Numbered from the stretch's first letter, positions 29,772 to 39,478 are shown. The stretch is 64,000 bases of DNA from Methylococcales bacterium (GCA_028715725.1 JAQURG010000001.1:1-64000), one strand, 5' to 3'. The notes: generated by a model not told the origin, from the sequence alone. Program-made: numbers and translations.

Positions 29772-30572
29772 ATGAAAGTAACTATTCATATTTGGGACTT
29801 ACCTCATCGGCTCTTTCACTGGTTGCTGGCCGCGTCAGTGGTAGCGGCATATGTCACCGCTAAAATCGGCGGCGCGCTGATCGACTGGCATGGCCGAATA
29901 GGTATTTTTATTTTAGGCTTGCTGATTTTTCGCATCGTTTGGGGTTTCATAGGCTCGACACATTCCCGCTTTGTGACGTTTTTCCCTACTTTTTCACGGC
30001 TGTCGGCTTACCTGAAAGGCCGCTGGGAAGGTATCGGTCATAATCCTCTAGGAGCGCTTTCGGTAATTGCACTGCTGGCCACACTTGCTGTGCAGGTAGG
30101 GACGGGATTGTTTGCCAATGACGATATTGCTTTTCAAGGCCCATTTTTCGATTTTATCGATAAGGATTTGAGCGATAAGCTCACGAGTTGGCACAACAGT
30201 TCACTCAATGTATTGTTGGGATTGATCGGATTACATTTAGCGGCCATAGTGTATTATCGCGCAGCTAAAAAAACCAATCTTGTTAAGCCCATGTTGACCG
30301 GAAAAAAAGAGATTCCCGTTGCTTTGGCAGAAGCGATTGATGCCGGCCACGGCAATAGGGCTGGAGGCGTGCGTTTTGCGCTGTCTTTATTTATATCGAG
30401 CACGGTGACATGGGGGGCGGCTGGCGGAATAACCCAGTTGTCTAAAATTACCAGAATCACAAGTCCTTGTTGTTCATTTGCTTGGGCATCCGGCGAAATA
30501 ACACAGCAGCATCAGGCTACTGCTCCAGCAACAAGACAACAGCAAATAGCGCAGGCTCCGGCAAGTTTTTAA
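29772..30572 (+). CDS. Cytochrome b561-like (Ni/Fe-hydrogenase b-type) membrane protein
   Basis: This encodes 266 residues with four membrane helices and the conserved haem-ligand histidines: IWDLPHRLFHWLLAAS in helix 1, DWHGRIGIFILGLLIFRIVW in helix 2, and LIGLHLAAIVYYR in the last. Such proteins pass electrons between the quinone pool and periplasmic haem proteins. The next gene is a cytochrome c', a frequent neighbour. The C-terminal tail is Gln/Ala/Thr-rich and probably flexible. AGGGGAATCAAG precedes the start. Confidence 0.9.
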   Translation: MKVTIHIWDLPHRLFHWLLAASVVAAYVTAKIGGALIDWHGRIGIFILGLLIFRIVWGFIGSTHSRFVTFFPTFSRLSAYLKGRWEGIGHNPLGALSVIALLATLAVQVGTGLFANDDIAFQGPFFDFIDKDLSDKLTSWHNSSLNVLLGLIGLHLAAIVYYRAAKKTNLVKPMLTGKKEIPVALAEAIDAGHGNRAGGVRFALSLFISSTVTWGAAGGITQLSKITRITSPCCSFAWASGEITQQHQATAPATRQQQIAQAPASF

Positions 30573-30612
30573 ACTAAAAAATTTTTTATAACACTAAAAG
30601 GAAATGAAAAAA

Positions 30613-31074
30613 ATGAAGAAAAAATTAGCCCTCTCTCTACTTCTTACTGCGTCAGCTACAGCGGCGATAGCGGGTCCGATTGAAGAACAAATCAGGTTTC
30701 GCCAGTCTGCCTATTCGTTTTTGGCCTGGAACACCGGCAAAATCAAGAAAGAGGTCGTCGATCATCCTGAGACTTTTAATAAAGACTATGTGGCAGCGGC
30801 TGCAAATGCGATTGCGGCAGTTGCCAACTCAGGATTAGGCGAACTTTATGGTGAAGGTACTGACCAGGGTATCGGCTGGAAGCAAACCCGTCTCAAACCT
30901 GAATTCTTCCAGAAGAAAACAGAAGTGACGCAAGTGGCTAATACCTTTAATCAGGCCGCAAACGAATTGGCGAAAGTGGCCGCTACCGGAGATATTAATT
31001 TAATTAAAACCCAGTTTGGGAAAGTGACCGAATCCTGCAAAGGCTGCCATGACCTGATTCGTATCAAGGAATGA
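30613..31074 (+). CDS. Cytochrome c'
   Basis: This encodes 153 residues from the second ATG at 30613, which has better spacing to AAAGGAA than the ATG at 30604. Signal peptide (LALSLLLTASATAAIAGP). A four-helix bundle starts with IRFRQSAYSFLAWNTGKIK and ends with the haem site CKGCHDLIRIKE at the extreme C-terminus, as usual for this family. Cytochromes c' are periplasmic and bind NO or CO; many protect against nitrosative stress. It is paired with the cytochrome b561-like gene upstream. Confidence 0.93.
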   Translation: MKKKLALSLLLTASATAAIAGPIEEQIRFRQSAYSFLAWNTGKIKKEVVDHPETFNKDYVAAAANAIAAVANSGLGELYGEGTDQGIGWKQTRLKPEFFQKKTEVTQVANTFNQAANELAKVAATGDINLIKTQFGKVTESCKGCHDLIRIKE

Positions 31075-31261
31075 TGAAATATTAAATGCCAGCTTGCTTT
31101 CCTTTACATGAGCGCAAGTCAATACGGATCGCCAGAGGTGTGCGCCATGCTGTTTGGACATCGCGCACCTCGGCCTGTTCTTTACGCCGTCCAGTTCATC
31201 AGATAATTTTTAATCCTGAGCCCGATGTGCTCAATCCCGACTTAATACCGGAGAATACACT

Positions 31262-32017
31262 ATGTCCCCTTCCCCTTACACACGACGTGACTTTTTAGTC
31301 ACTGCTTCCGCCGGCGCCGCTCTGGCGACATTTTCCAATAATGTTTTCGCAGCCGGAACCTCATCGGAAACATCTGTTCCAGCATTAATATCATCTTCGT
31401 TTACCGCTACTCATGAGCCCAAGCCCCTCCCCTTCAATCCAGCCAAACTGGACGGCTTGTCCGAAAAGCTCATTAGTTCACACTGGGGAAACAATTATAC
31501 CGCTTCAGTAAAAGCCTTAAACACGGTAAATAAGCTGATCGCCACCGCTTTAAATGATGCCAATACGCCTCCTTTCGCCTATAACGACCTTAAACGCGAG
31601 CACCTGCTGCGCACCGGATCGATAGTTTTACATGAATTGTATTTTCATAATCTGGGCGGCTCCGGCAAGCCGGAGGCCTCTTTTCAGAAAGTCATTAGTG
31701 AGGCTTTTGGCAGCTACGATACCTGGGAAAAAGAATTTAAACGCATCGGGACAGGACTGGGCGGCGGCTCGGGCTGGGTTCTGCTTGGATACAATTTGCA
31801 TATCGGTTTGCTTGAAAATTACTGGCTATGGGATCACTTGCATTCACCCGCCGCAACATTGCCTATTCTGGTGATGGACATGTATGAACATTCTTATCAA
31901 ATGGATTATGGCGCTGCGGCGCCCGCTTATATAGATGCGTTTTTCCGCAATATCCAGTGGAATGTCGTCGCTTTTCGTCTGGAGAAAGCCCGCCAGATAA
32001 GAACATTGATAGTTTGA
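31262..32017 (+). CDS. Fe/Mn superoxide dismutase with Tat export signal
   Basis: This encodes 251 residues. The N-terminus MSPSPYTRRDFLVTASAGAA is a twin-arginine signal followed by cleavage near VFAAG, unusual for a family that is mostly cytoplasmic. The SOD fold keeps the metal ligands: His in SSHWGNNY, His in VLHELYFHNLGG, and Asp plus His in VMDMYEHSYQMDYG. The glycine-rich GTGLGGGSGWVLL and a final NIQWNVV are also typical. Probably a folded, metal-loaded periplasmic enzyme removing superoxide. ACCGGAGAATACACT lies before the ATG. Confidence 0.9.
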   Translation: MSPSPYTRRDFLVTASAGAALATFSNNVFAAGTSSETSVPALISSSFTATHEPKPLPFNPAKLDGLSEKLISSHWGNNYTASVKALNTVNKLIATALNDANTPPFAYNDLKREHLLRTGSIVLHELYFHNLGGSGKPEASFQKVISEAFGSYDTWEKEFKRIGTGLGGGSGWVLLGYNLHIGLLENYWLWDHLHSPAATLPILVMDMYEHSYQMDYGAAAPAYIDAFFRNIQWNVVAFRLEKARQIRTLIV

Positions 32018-32196
32018 CAAGTAAGTGCCTGTGAATTTGAGATTAAGGTTGCTTACAAAAATAAATAGCCACAGATTCACAGATTAAACTTGATGTCGGT
32101 TATACCGTTTATAAAATCTAACGTTGAAGCTAAGTTCTTGACAATAAAGCAGAAAAAGATATACGTTAGCCCGCCTTGTTAAGCGTACGCGGAGAT

Positions 32197-32970
32197 ATGA
32201 AATTTAGTCAGTTTGGCTCCGATAATGGTCGCTTAGTGGTCTATTTTCATGGCGCGCCCGGAGCTCCGAAAGAATGCAACATTTTTGATCCGGAAGGAAA
32301 AAATCACGGCCTGATGTTTATTTGTCTAGACCCGATTTTCTATCGATCCGTCCATTCATGGGGAAGCGTATTACAGACGGCTGCGGAAATTTTAAGAATA
32401 ACCTTCGAAAAACAGGTAGATGTCATTGGATTTTCAATCGGTGCATTTATTGCGCTGCAGACATTCCGTTATATGACCAATGGAGTGGGAAGCCTGCATT
32501 TGGTTGCTGCGGCTGCACCACTGGAAACTGGCAATTATCTTGAAGCCATGGCTGGTAAGCAAGTTTTTAAGTTGGCAAAAGCGGCACTCGCCCTGTTCAT
32601 TCTGTTGTCTTACTGGCAGGGATTACTTGCCGCTTTCTCCCAATGCCTTATTTCGCGTGTTGTTTGCCAGCGCCGCTGGTGAAAACAAGGTATTGGCCCG
32701 CCAACCGTGAATTTCGCGCTGGCGTCACCAAAATATTGAAGGCCTGCTTTACTGGCCAAGTTCGAGGCTACGCGAGAGATATCAGTCTTTATGTATGGCC
32801 ATAGAACACAACGCTCGCCGAGTTCTCCGTCAATACTTCCGCTAATGGCTAAGTACTTGAAATCAGCGATTCCTGGTTACGCCTCGACCAAAATATTCAA
32901 TGAACTGTCACACTATTCATGCCTGTGCCAGGCCGCACCCGGAATATGCAATCTATTAGGCAAGGCATAA
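32197..32970 (+). pseudogene. Alpha/beta hydrolase, several frameshifts and an in-frame stop
   Basis: The first 150 residues are intact: MKFSQFGSDNGRLVVYFHGAPGAPKE (oxyanion-hole region HGAPGAP) and the nucleophile elbow IGFSIGAFIALQ. The frame then shifts near 32640 (into PNALFRVLFASAAGENKVLA), again near 32705 (into NREFRAGVTKILKACFTGQV), meets a stop after DISLYVWP, and reappears as MAKYLKSAIPGY ... ELSHYSCLCQAAP, which carries the catalytic histidine. It ends at a TAA near 32970. The complete set of family landmarks in shifted frames shows recent decay of a full-length gene. Confidence 0.8.
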
Positions 32971-33381
32971 CATTATGGTCAAGTAAAACGCTCCTATCAT
33001 CGAGTCCTTCACCTCTACGTTATATGTACTGAACCCTGCAGTGGCAAGAAGAAAAAAATCTGCGAATTAATCGATCGTCGCATTTTTGAAGCTGCAAAAG
33101 GTCTGTTCTTCGATATCACTACCCATGAAGTTGATCCGGAGGGCTTGTCTTGTAAGTTCGGTTATAAGGTTTTGAAAGAGCGTCACGAATTCCTGAAAAA
33201 GGTCCGCAATATTCACAAGAACGGATATCGGAACTCAAGAAACAGCTTGAAAGAGAGTTCAGCACTGGCAGTCGGGTCAGGTCTTGAACTGTGCATGATC
33301 GGTTACTTTGAAAAATGTGCAATTCACGACTTAACACTTTTCTACTATATCTATGCGAGATATGCTCACTCGCCGCTTTAG
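32971..33381 (+). other. 137-codon open frame without a good start; probable gene remnant
   Basis: One frame is open from 32971 to a TAG near 33381, including CSGKKKKICELIDRRIF and FFDITTHEVDPEGLSCKFG, but has no ATG before 33145, where only a TTG occurs. Composition is protein-like in the first two thirds. I do not recognise a family. Its setting between two decayed genes suggests a remnant. Confidence 0.3.
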
Positions 33382-33467
33382 TCTCGACACAGAATACATG
33401 CTGCACTTTTAATCCCGCCCTTTCATTTCCTTGCCTATCAAGCGATTAAGGTATAATTTATATACTT

Positions 33468-33731
33468 ATGTACAAGTTCTAATTTGATGAAAACAAAAGT
33501 CAGTTATACCTGGAAAAGCATGGCATCGACTTTACCCAAGCACAACAGCTCCGGGCTGATCCTGACTTACTTAAAATCCAGGCAAAATCTATCGATGAGC
33601 CGCGCTGGCTGGCCATAGGGTTAATTGGCGAAAAAGTTTGGTCGGCAATAATTTCTTATCAAAGTGATGTAATCAGACTCATCTCAGTCAGGCGTGCGTG
33701 TAAAGCGGAGGAGGACCTCTATGAAAGCTAA
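33468..33731 (+). pseudogene. brnT: BrnT-family toxin, nonsense at codon 5
   Basis: The frame reads M-Y-K-F-stop and then continues without interruption as FDENKSQLYLEKHGIDFTQA, DEPRWLAIGLIGEKVWSAII and VIRLISVRRAC. This is the full BrnT ribonuclease-toxin pattern, with the ISVRRA core and C-terminal LYES. The TAA at 33480-33482 stands where relatives have Glu (GAA to TAA). The stop of the frame overlaps the antitoxin start by 11 bases, the normal brnTA arrangement. Unless translation restarts downstream, no toxin is made. Confidence 0.85.
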
Positions 33732-33977
33732 AGATTTTGATAAAAAATTTGATGATAACGAGATCGATATAATTGAAGACCTTGATCTGTCGACTGCAAA
33801 GCGTGCAAATCTGGTTCAAAAGCGAGTTAACGTAGATTTCCTGCGTGGATGATTGAGTCGCTAGATAAAGAAGCTAATCGGGTAGGTGTGACTCGTCAGT
33901 CTATTATTAAAGTCTAGCTTGCCGAACGACTGGAAGAGTTGGCGGCTAACAATACATTACAGCGGACTACCCGCTAA
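33721..33977 (+). pseudogene. brnA: BrnA/CopG-type antitoxin, frameshift and nonsense
   Basis: The ATG at 33721 follows GGAGGAGGACCTCT. The N-terminus MKAKDFDKKFDDNEIDIIED and DLSTAKRANLVQKRVNVDF are typical of BrnA-like antitoxins. A missing base at about 33840 turns the expected DFPAWMIESLD into DFLRG-stop. In the correct frame the ribbon-helix-helix region WMIESLDKEANRVGVTRQSI is still legible, but a TAG then replaces the Trp expected before LAERLEEL. Two lesions, plus one in the toxin, mark a dead toxin-antitoxin system. Confidence 0.85.
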
Positions 33978-34069
33978 ATGCGACGCTAGGAGTCTGTCGG
34001 ACTTCCGCCAGTTGCTGTGGCTTTTCTGGTAAAATAGCGGCCTAACCGACATAACCCTCCAGAAATCCC

Positions 34070-34278
34070 ATGGCCCGTTTCATTCAATACGACCGTCATC
34101 AACACTATCTGCTGCCACCGTCTGTGGATGAAGGGCTGCCGGAAGACTATCCGGCACGGTAGGTCATTGAATTCATTGATCAACTGGATTTGTCGAAGCT
34201 GACCTGCCGCTATTCGCGCAGCGGTTCCGAGGCTATCATCCGGCATTGATGCTTGTCCCATTATCATGGCCTTGCTGA
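34070..34278 (+). pseudogene. N-terminal stub of an IS1182-type transposase
   Basis: MARFIQYDRHQHYLLPPSVD, then GLPEDYPAR-stop-VIEFIDQLDLSKLTCRY, then (after a frame change) YHPALML match the start of IS1182-family transposases. Only about 70 codons remain, with an in-frame TAG near 34162 and a frame change near 34232. The sequence from about 33990 (GGAGTCTGTCGGACTTCC) may be the left end of the element. The catalytic domain is absent. Confidence 0.75.
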
Positions 34279-34317
34279 ACGCTTCACCCCCTTATTCAAT
34301 AGCAATTACAGGCGACC

Positions 34318-35358
34318 ATGATCTACTTATTTCTTTTTGTTGCAGCGTTTATCGCGTTTTCTCTCAGTGCATTTTGTGGCGGCGGTGCCGGATTGTTACT
34401 GATACCAATCCTTGGCTATTCTCTTCCGGTAAGTCAAGTGCCAGCAGCACTTACTCTCGGAACCGCAACAAGTTCATTTTCCAGAATCTGGATATTTTTT
34501 AATGCCATCCGTTGGGATATGGCTAAGTTGTTTTTGCCGACGGCTATGTTGGGAGTGATTTTAGGCGCGAAGATGTTGAGTTATCTGGAACCGATGTATT
34601 TAGAGTTGTGCATGGGCCTATTTCTAATCTCCAATCTTCCTTCGGTTTTTATAAAGCAGGAACTAAAGCATACCGCATCCGCATCGCTCACTATTCCACC
34701 ATGGCAGATCAGATTGGTCGGCTTTTTGGCAGGCTTCATTTCTGGTCTGACAGGTGCGGTTGGCGTCCTATTTAACGGCTTTTATTTTCGCTATGGTTTG
34801 GACAATCATGAAATCATTGCCACCAGAGCCGCGAACGAAGCCTTACTCCATTTGATCAAGCTCTACCTTTATACTTCATTGGGTTTATTTCAGCTAAAAA
34901 CCATAGGTATCGGTCTTATTGTCGCGCTGGCCGCGGTTCTATCCTCTAGTTTCATTAAATTCGCCTTATCTAGAGTATCCAGGGGACTGTTCATGCGAGC
35001 GGGCTATAGTGCCATGGTGGTTTCTGGCGTATTGATGCTGAACAGCGCGGTTGTCCATATCAAACTTGCAAATGACCCCGATCTTAGAGTGACCATCCTG
35101 GCTGAAGAACTAAACGCTAGATTGACTTGGAACACCTTGATCTATTCAGTAGAGTTTAATTACGGCGAAGGCTTGGAATTCGAAAAAGTTGTTCCGCTGT
35201 CATCTCTCTCGCTTGATCGACAACACTACGTCCAATCCTTGCAGGACGGTGCCGCAAAAGTCGATATCGAAAAAGTGTATGCTCTGACAGGAATCTCTTA
35301 TGAAGCCTATTATTTTGATAGTCAAAACCGTTTGATTAAGAAAATCGAATTTGACTGA
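34318..35358 (+). CDS. TauE/SafE-family membrane protein with an extra C-terminal domain
   Basis: This encodes 346 residues. The first 250 form a TauE/SafE transporter of about eight helices (FIAFSLSAFCGGGAGLLLIP, GFLAGFISGLTGAVGVLFNG with the paired glycine-rich motifs of the family). Members export sulfite, sulfonates or other small anions. The last 95 residues (from about ANDPDLRVTILAEELNAR) are soluble and mixed alpha/beta. I do not know this tail from the family. The gene follows a transposase stub, and the ribosome-binding site is weak (CAGGCGACC). Substrate unknown. Confidence 0.82.
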   Translation: MIYLFLFVAAFIAFSLSAFCGGGAGLLLIPILGYSLPVSQVPAALTLGTATSSFSRIWIFFNAIRWDMAKLFLPTAMLGVILGAKMLSYLEPMYLELCMGLFLISNLPSVFIKQELKHTASASLTIPPWQIRLVGFLAGFISGLTGAVGVLFNGFYFRYGLDNHEIIATRAANEALLHLIKLYLYTSLGLFQLKTIGIGLIVALAAVLSSSFIKFALSRVSRGLFMRAGYSAMVVSGVLMLNSAVVHIKLANDPDLRVTILAEELNARLTWNTLIYSVEFNYGEGLEFEKVVPLSSLSLDRQHYVQSLQDGAAKVDIEKVYALTGISYEAYYFDSQNRLIKKIEFD

Positions 35359-36207
35359 GAGCATCATCAACGCTGCATAGCTGTCGACAGGCTCCAGTGA
35401 AATTTATTACAGTAATAATTAAAAGTTGGGCGTTAAAAAAGAGATTGAGCACTTAGGGCCATAGGATGCGCTGAGAAACGAAACGCATCATTCGAGATAT
35501 TCGTTTGCCTGGATATTGAAATCCCCGGAATGCCGTCAATTCATAGGGTAAATACCCAACTCCACGAATCGATGAAAACTTGAATGCAGCCAATCGGCAA
35601 CTTATCGCACCCATCCATGTTTTGTGGGATCCCAATGAATGTACGTCTTCTTCGCTGGTCAATAAATGCGCCCAGAATCGGCGTCGCCATATCCCCGCTC
35701 TCTACGCTTCACACGGCTTTGCGAAATTCGCTCACCAGTGGGTAATACACGGGAAAAGAAGCACTACCTTCGTAACGTTGCAAGCTACCATCAAATTATT
35801 CAAAACTCTACGCTAACCTTCCACATACCGATTGAACATTCAGTTCCTGCCCCTGCAAAAAAACTCCGGTCATCAAATGGAGTAATGCCAAATACGTTTA
35901 TCATTTCTATCGCTCTGCACTATTCCTGCATTAATCAACCTCTCTCCTGCATTCCTATCCCGGCCCAGGATTACTGAAATTTTTGGCATCGAGGAGGCCT
36001 CCAAAGTTTCCTCAAAGTGCTGATCAGCAAACACTTTATCAGCACCGGGTGTGTATCCATAAGCACTTGAAAACATGTACGAGTCCCTTCCTAACTCTAA
36101 TGTCTGCCCAACTGCCTGCCATGAGCAAAACAGATAGCCATAATATTCAATATCTTAAAATGTTAATGCCAAATATTTTAAAGAAATCATTTATTACCTG
36201 ATGGGAG
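35359..36207. promoter_or_regulatory. Long intergenic region with a TGCTGA/TCAGCA repeat upstream of the receptor promoter
   Basis: No convincing gene lies here; the open frames are short and lack coding character. At 36018-36029 there is a perfect palindrome, TGCTGATCAGCA, followed by another TCAGCA at 36039-36044. These lie 164-190 bases upstream of the sigma-54 promoter at 36208, a normal distance for an enhancer-binding protein site. Confidence 0.55.
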
Positions 36208-36223
36208 TGGCGCAGAGCTTGCT
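36208..36223 (+). promoter_or_regulatory. Sigma-54 (-24/-12) promoter of the TonB-dependent receptor gene
   Basis: TGGCGCAGAGCTTGCT: GG (36209-36210) and GC (36221-36222) are 12 apart; TGGC and TTGCT are exact. Predicted start is near 36234, leaving a 5' leader of about 140 bases before the receptor ATG. Confidence 0.7.
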
Positions 36224-36373
36224 TTATCACTCAATAATCCTGCGTATACAAGGGGAACACTGACTAAATCGATCATCAAGATTTAGTCCATTTGGCCAGC
36301 GAAATAAAAGATACCTTTCCATAGGTCTGGAGCAGCCACATGGTTTGAATTTTAAAATAAGAGGAAATAAAGA

Positions 36374-39316
36374 ATGAAATATCAATTGGCAGAGGATTCC
36401 TCAGATGGCATCAACCGACAACAAGAAGCTATGCCTCCTGCGCTAAACCGCCGCCGGAAACTTTCAGCATGTGTGGCCGCCGCCATAGTCGGCGCTTCTT
36501 TGATATCTGCTCAGGATGTCCAGGCGGCAAGCTCCAAGAAAAAATCCAGAAATAAAACCTCAAGCCAAAATGCAGTTAATGAATTGCAAGCGGAAAACGC
36601 CCGTTTGCGCGCGCAAGTGGAACAATTGTTATCAGCTCAGAGAGGAGCGGGCGCATCCGCTTCGGGAGCACAGGCTGTTGATTCAACGGTTCCTGCTACA
36701 GCAGGAACTGAGCCGGCGGAAGTGGTTGCCAAGGAAGAGGTCGAAGAAACCAAGGATTTGGGTGAAGTTGTTGTTCGCGCTCGCCGTTCTCCACCATTAC
36801 TTGACAAGCTGCATAATGTTGAAAAATCGGAATCAATCATTTCAGGTAAAGACCTTGATAAGCAACTGGTACAGGATCTGGGCGGCATTACCCGGCGCGC
36901 TTCAAACGTCCAGTTTAACCAGAATAACACACGCGGCGCTTCTCTTTCGATTCGTGGCGTAGGCAAGAGATCATTCACGGAAACTCAAGATCCCAGCGTC
37001 GGTATAACTGTCGATAATGTCAGTTATGGTCTTTCACAGCTTGCCAACTTCAGTTTCTACGATGTGGATAACGTGATTGTTACCCGCGGCCCCCGAGGCA
37101 CCGAGGGCGGTTTAAGCGCAAGCTCGGGTAAGGTTATTGTTAGATCCAGGGCGCCCTCCTTTTCTCCTACTGCGGACCTCTCGGTAGCTTACGGTGAACG
37201 GGAAACACTCATTCTCAAAGGCGCTATGGGGGGCCCTGTCGTTGATGACTTGCTGGCGTGGCGCGGCTCTTTCATTGTTGATAAGGCCCGCGGTTACTAT
37301 GAACAGGAATATGATAGAAACTACAGTCTATACAACAGGGACCGATTGAGTGGACGGCTGCAGCTTCTGTTTACTCCTACATCCAATTTTTCAGCGAAAA
37401 TAATGGCCGATTTTGAGCCTAAACAACCACAACTTCAAAACGGCCTGACCTTCTATCATTTTCAGCCTTTCAGATTTGCTAACGGGACTTTGACAGATCC
37501 AAACGGTACGTCAGCAACCGCCAAGTTATATGGCTTTAGCAATGTCAACAATGTTTTTACCGGCCCCCGCCCTTATTTCCTGAACAGAGGCTTTACCTTT
37601 GCCGACTATGTCGGCGGCGAACAGCGCGGAACCGTCTGGTTTGATGAAAACAAGGGTCAAACTGTCAACAATCAAGGGGCTTCACTGCAGGCCGACTGGA
37701 ATGTCGCCAACCACCTCTTGAGTTCAAACACCGCCGTGCGCGAATACAGATTTGATGCGCACAATGACGAAGGCACGCCTTTCAACATCAGTGTGGATGG
37801 CGGTGGCGGCGTACAGTATTCCCAATACACCCAGGAGTTTAAAATCCAGAATAACCCCGGCGGTTTTTTTGATTATAAAGCCGGTCTTTTCGGGATAAAA
37901 ACCCACGATAATATTACTTCAAAAGCAGGCTGGGGCTCCGATGCGGGTGCATGGTTCGCCACCAATGCACAATACAATACCCTGGACAGAAATGCGGGTG
38001 TAAATCGCGGAGCCGGTCTGGCATTACTTAAGGATTCCTTGCAAGACGCACGCAGAAAAGGCGATACCAAAGTCGACACCTTATCCGGCGCGGTCTTTGG
38101 TGAAGGCGAATTGCATTTTACAGACAAGTTTTCCGTCATCCCCGGTTTAAGAGTAACCAGAGAGCATCGCGAAACCGAGGATAGAGTTTTATTAACACAT
38201 AACGGCGTCGGCGGAGCCCTGAATCCGGTTGCAATACGTGGCGTAGCACTTGGCGGATTTAATTCCGCAGCTAATGGCAACTTGCAAGGCGCCAATTCCA
38301 CTGCTCAGTTACAACTGGCGGATAGCGTGGCTAACAGGTACTTTGGCGCTGCGGTGACGAACGCACCCGGCACGGCATATAATAGCCTGACTGCGGCTCA
38401 AAAAAACCTGATTGGGACTGCCAAAACAGTCCGCGCTCAGCAAATCGGGCAGTTGTATAATCCTGTTCAGAGTGGATACAATGATGTGCTGTTTACTTCT
38501 CAACTGACACCCACCTACAAGTTCAATGAGAACCTGAATTCCTACTTTTCCTGGCAACATGGTGAAAAGTCGGGTTCAGCACTCAACGTAAACGGTGTTT
38601 CAAGCAACGTCAAGCCGGAAATAACCGATGCCTTTGAATTGGGGCTGAAGTCTTTTTGGCTCGATAAAGCATTGGCTATCAATATCGACGCCTTTGTGAT
38701 GGATATAAAAAACTATCAACAAACGGTTCAGGTAGTGGATCAATTTACAACTGATATCAATACTGCCAACGGAATAGCCAACCCAACGGCTTACACCAGC
38801 GCGCAAGGCAACGTTAAAAAGGTACGGGTGCATGGCGTGGAACTGGACAGTTTTTTTACCGTCACTCCCGAATTGGCGTTTCGCTTTAATGGCGCCTATA
38901 ACATCGCTAAATACATAGACTACAAGAATGCAGCCAAGCCTGAAGAATTGGCTTACTTGCCGGACCCCTACGTGGACTTCAGCGGCAGGATTTTGCCAGG
39001 GGCATCTAAATGGAGTTTTGTCGTAGGGGCAGATTATAACAGGCCTTTTTATGATAAATATGTGTTTCACACCAGCTTTACCACCAGCTTTCAAAGCGGA
39101 TACAACAATACCGACAACTTGTCCTCTTACGGCTGGTTAAAATCCACGAGTTTGACTGATGCAGCCATTGGCGTCAGTACAAGAAACAATATGTTTGATA
39201 TCAGTTTGATAGCCAAAAACCTGTTTGATAACAGGACTCATGAACAAGGCTGGAATTCCTATAATCCCAATCCTTACCCGGTTTGGTATGGTATTCAGCT
39301 GAGTGGAAAAATTTAA
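36374..39316 (+). CDS. TonB-dependent outer-membrane receptor with N-terminal coiled coil
   Basis: This encodes 980 residues. A signal peptide with a long charged start (core ACVAAAIVGASLISA near 32-46) is followed by a Lys/Ser-rich stretch and a coiled coil (NAVNELQAENARLRAQVEQL, about residues 66-85), a linker, and a TonB-box-like LGEVVVRA (129-136). The plug domain follows (ITRRASNVQFNQNNTRGASL, SIRGVG, DVDNVIVTRGPRGTEGG), then a 22-strand barrel ending in WYGIQLSGKI. The substrate is unknown. GAGGAAATAAAG precedes the ATG. A sigma-54 promoter and an inverted repeat lie upstream, and a terminator lies 138 bases downstream. Confidence 0.9.
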   Translation: MKYQLAEDSSDGINRQQEAMPPALNRRRKLSACVAAAIVGASLISAQDVQAASSKKKSRNKTSSQNAVNELQAENARLRAQVEQLLSAQRGAGASASGAQAVDSTVPATAGTEPAEVVAKEEVEETKDLGEVVVRARRSPPLLDKLHNVEKSESIISGKDLDKQLVQDLGGITRRASNVQFNQNNTRGASLSIRGVGKRSFTETQDPSVGITVDNVSYGLSQLANFSFYDVDNVIVTRGPRGTEGGLSASSGKVIVRSRAPSFSPTADLSVAYGERETLILKGAMGGPVVDDLLAWRGSFIVDKARGYYEQEYDRNYSLYNRDRLSGRLQLLFTPTSNFSAKIMADFEPKQPQLQNGLTFYHFQPFRFANGTLTDPNGTSATAKLYGFSNVNNVFTGPRPYFLNRGFTFADYVGGEQRGTVWFDENKGQTVNNQGASLQADWNVANHLLSSNTAVREYRFDAHNDEGTPFNISVDGGGGVQYSQYTQEFKIQNNPGGFFDYKAGLFGIKTHDNITSKAGWGSDAGAWFATNAQYNTLDRNAGVNRGAGLALLKDSLQDARRKGDTKVDTLSGAVFGEGELHFTDKFSVIPGLRVTREHRETEDRVLLTHNGVGGALNPVAIRGVALGGFNSAANGNLQGANSTAQLQLADSVANRYFGAAVTNAPGTAYNSLTAAQKNLIGTAKTVRAQQIGQLYNPVQSGYNDVLFTSQLTPTYKFNENLNSYFSWQHGEKSGSALNVNGVSSNVKPEITDAFELGLKSFWLDKALAINIDAFVMDIKNYQQTVQVVDQFTTDINTANGIANPTAYTSAQGNVKKVRVHGVELDSFFTVTPELAFRFNGAYNIAKYIDYKNAAKPEELAYLPDPYVDFSGRILPGASKWSFVVGADYNRPFYDKYVFHTSFTTSFQSGYNNTDNLSSYGWLKSTSLTDAAIGVSTRNNMFDISLIAKNLFDNRTHEQGWNSYNPNPYPVWYGIQLSGKI

Positions 39317-39453
39317 GGCTCATCGATTACAGGGATTCGTAATCAATCTGACCTGGTTCGAGCCACCTCTGAAATCAACAGGACAGGAATCAAAAATAAA
39401 TCAAAAAAGAACAACCTGAATTTTTAGGTAAATCTCTCGTTGGTGCGATCTTG

Positions 39454-39478
39454 GCCCGGGTTTTCCCGGGCATTTTTT
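39454..39478 (+). terminator. Strong intrinsic terminator after the TonB receptor
   Basis: GCCCGGG (39454-39460), loop TTTT, CCCGGGC (39465-39471), then ATTTTTT. Seven G/C pairs and a six-T tail form a textbook Rho-independent terminator. Confidence 0.93.
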
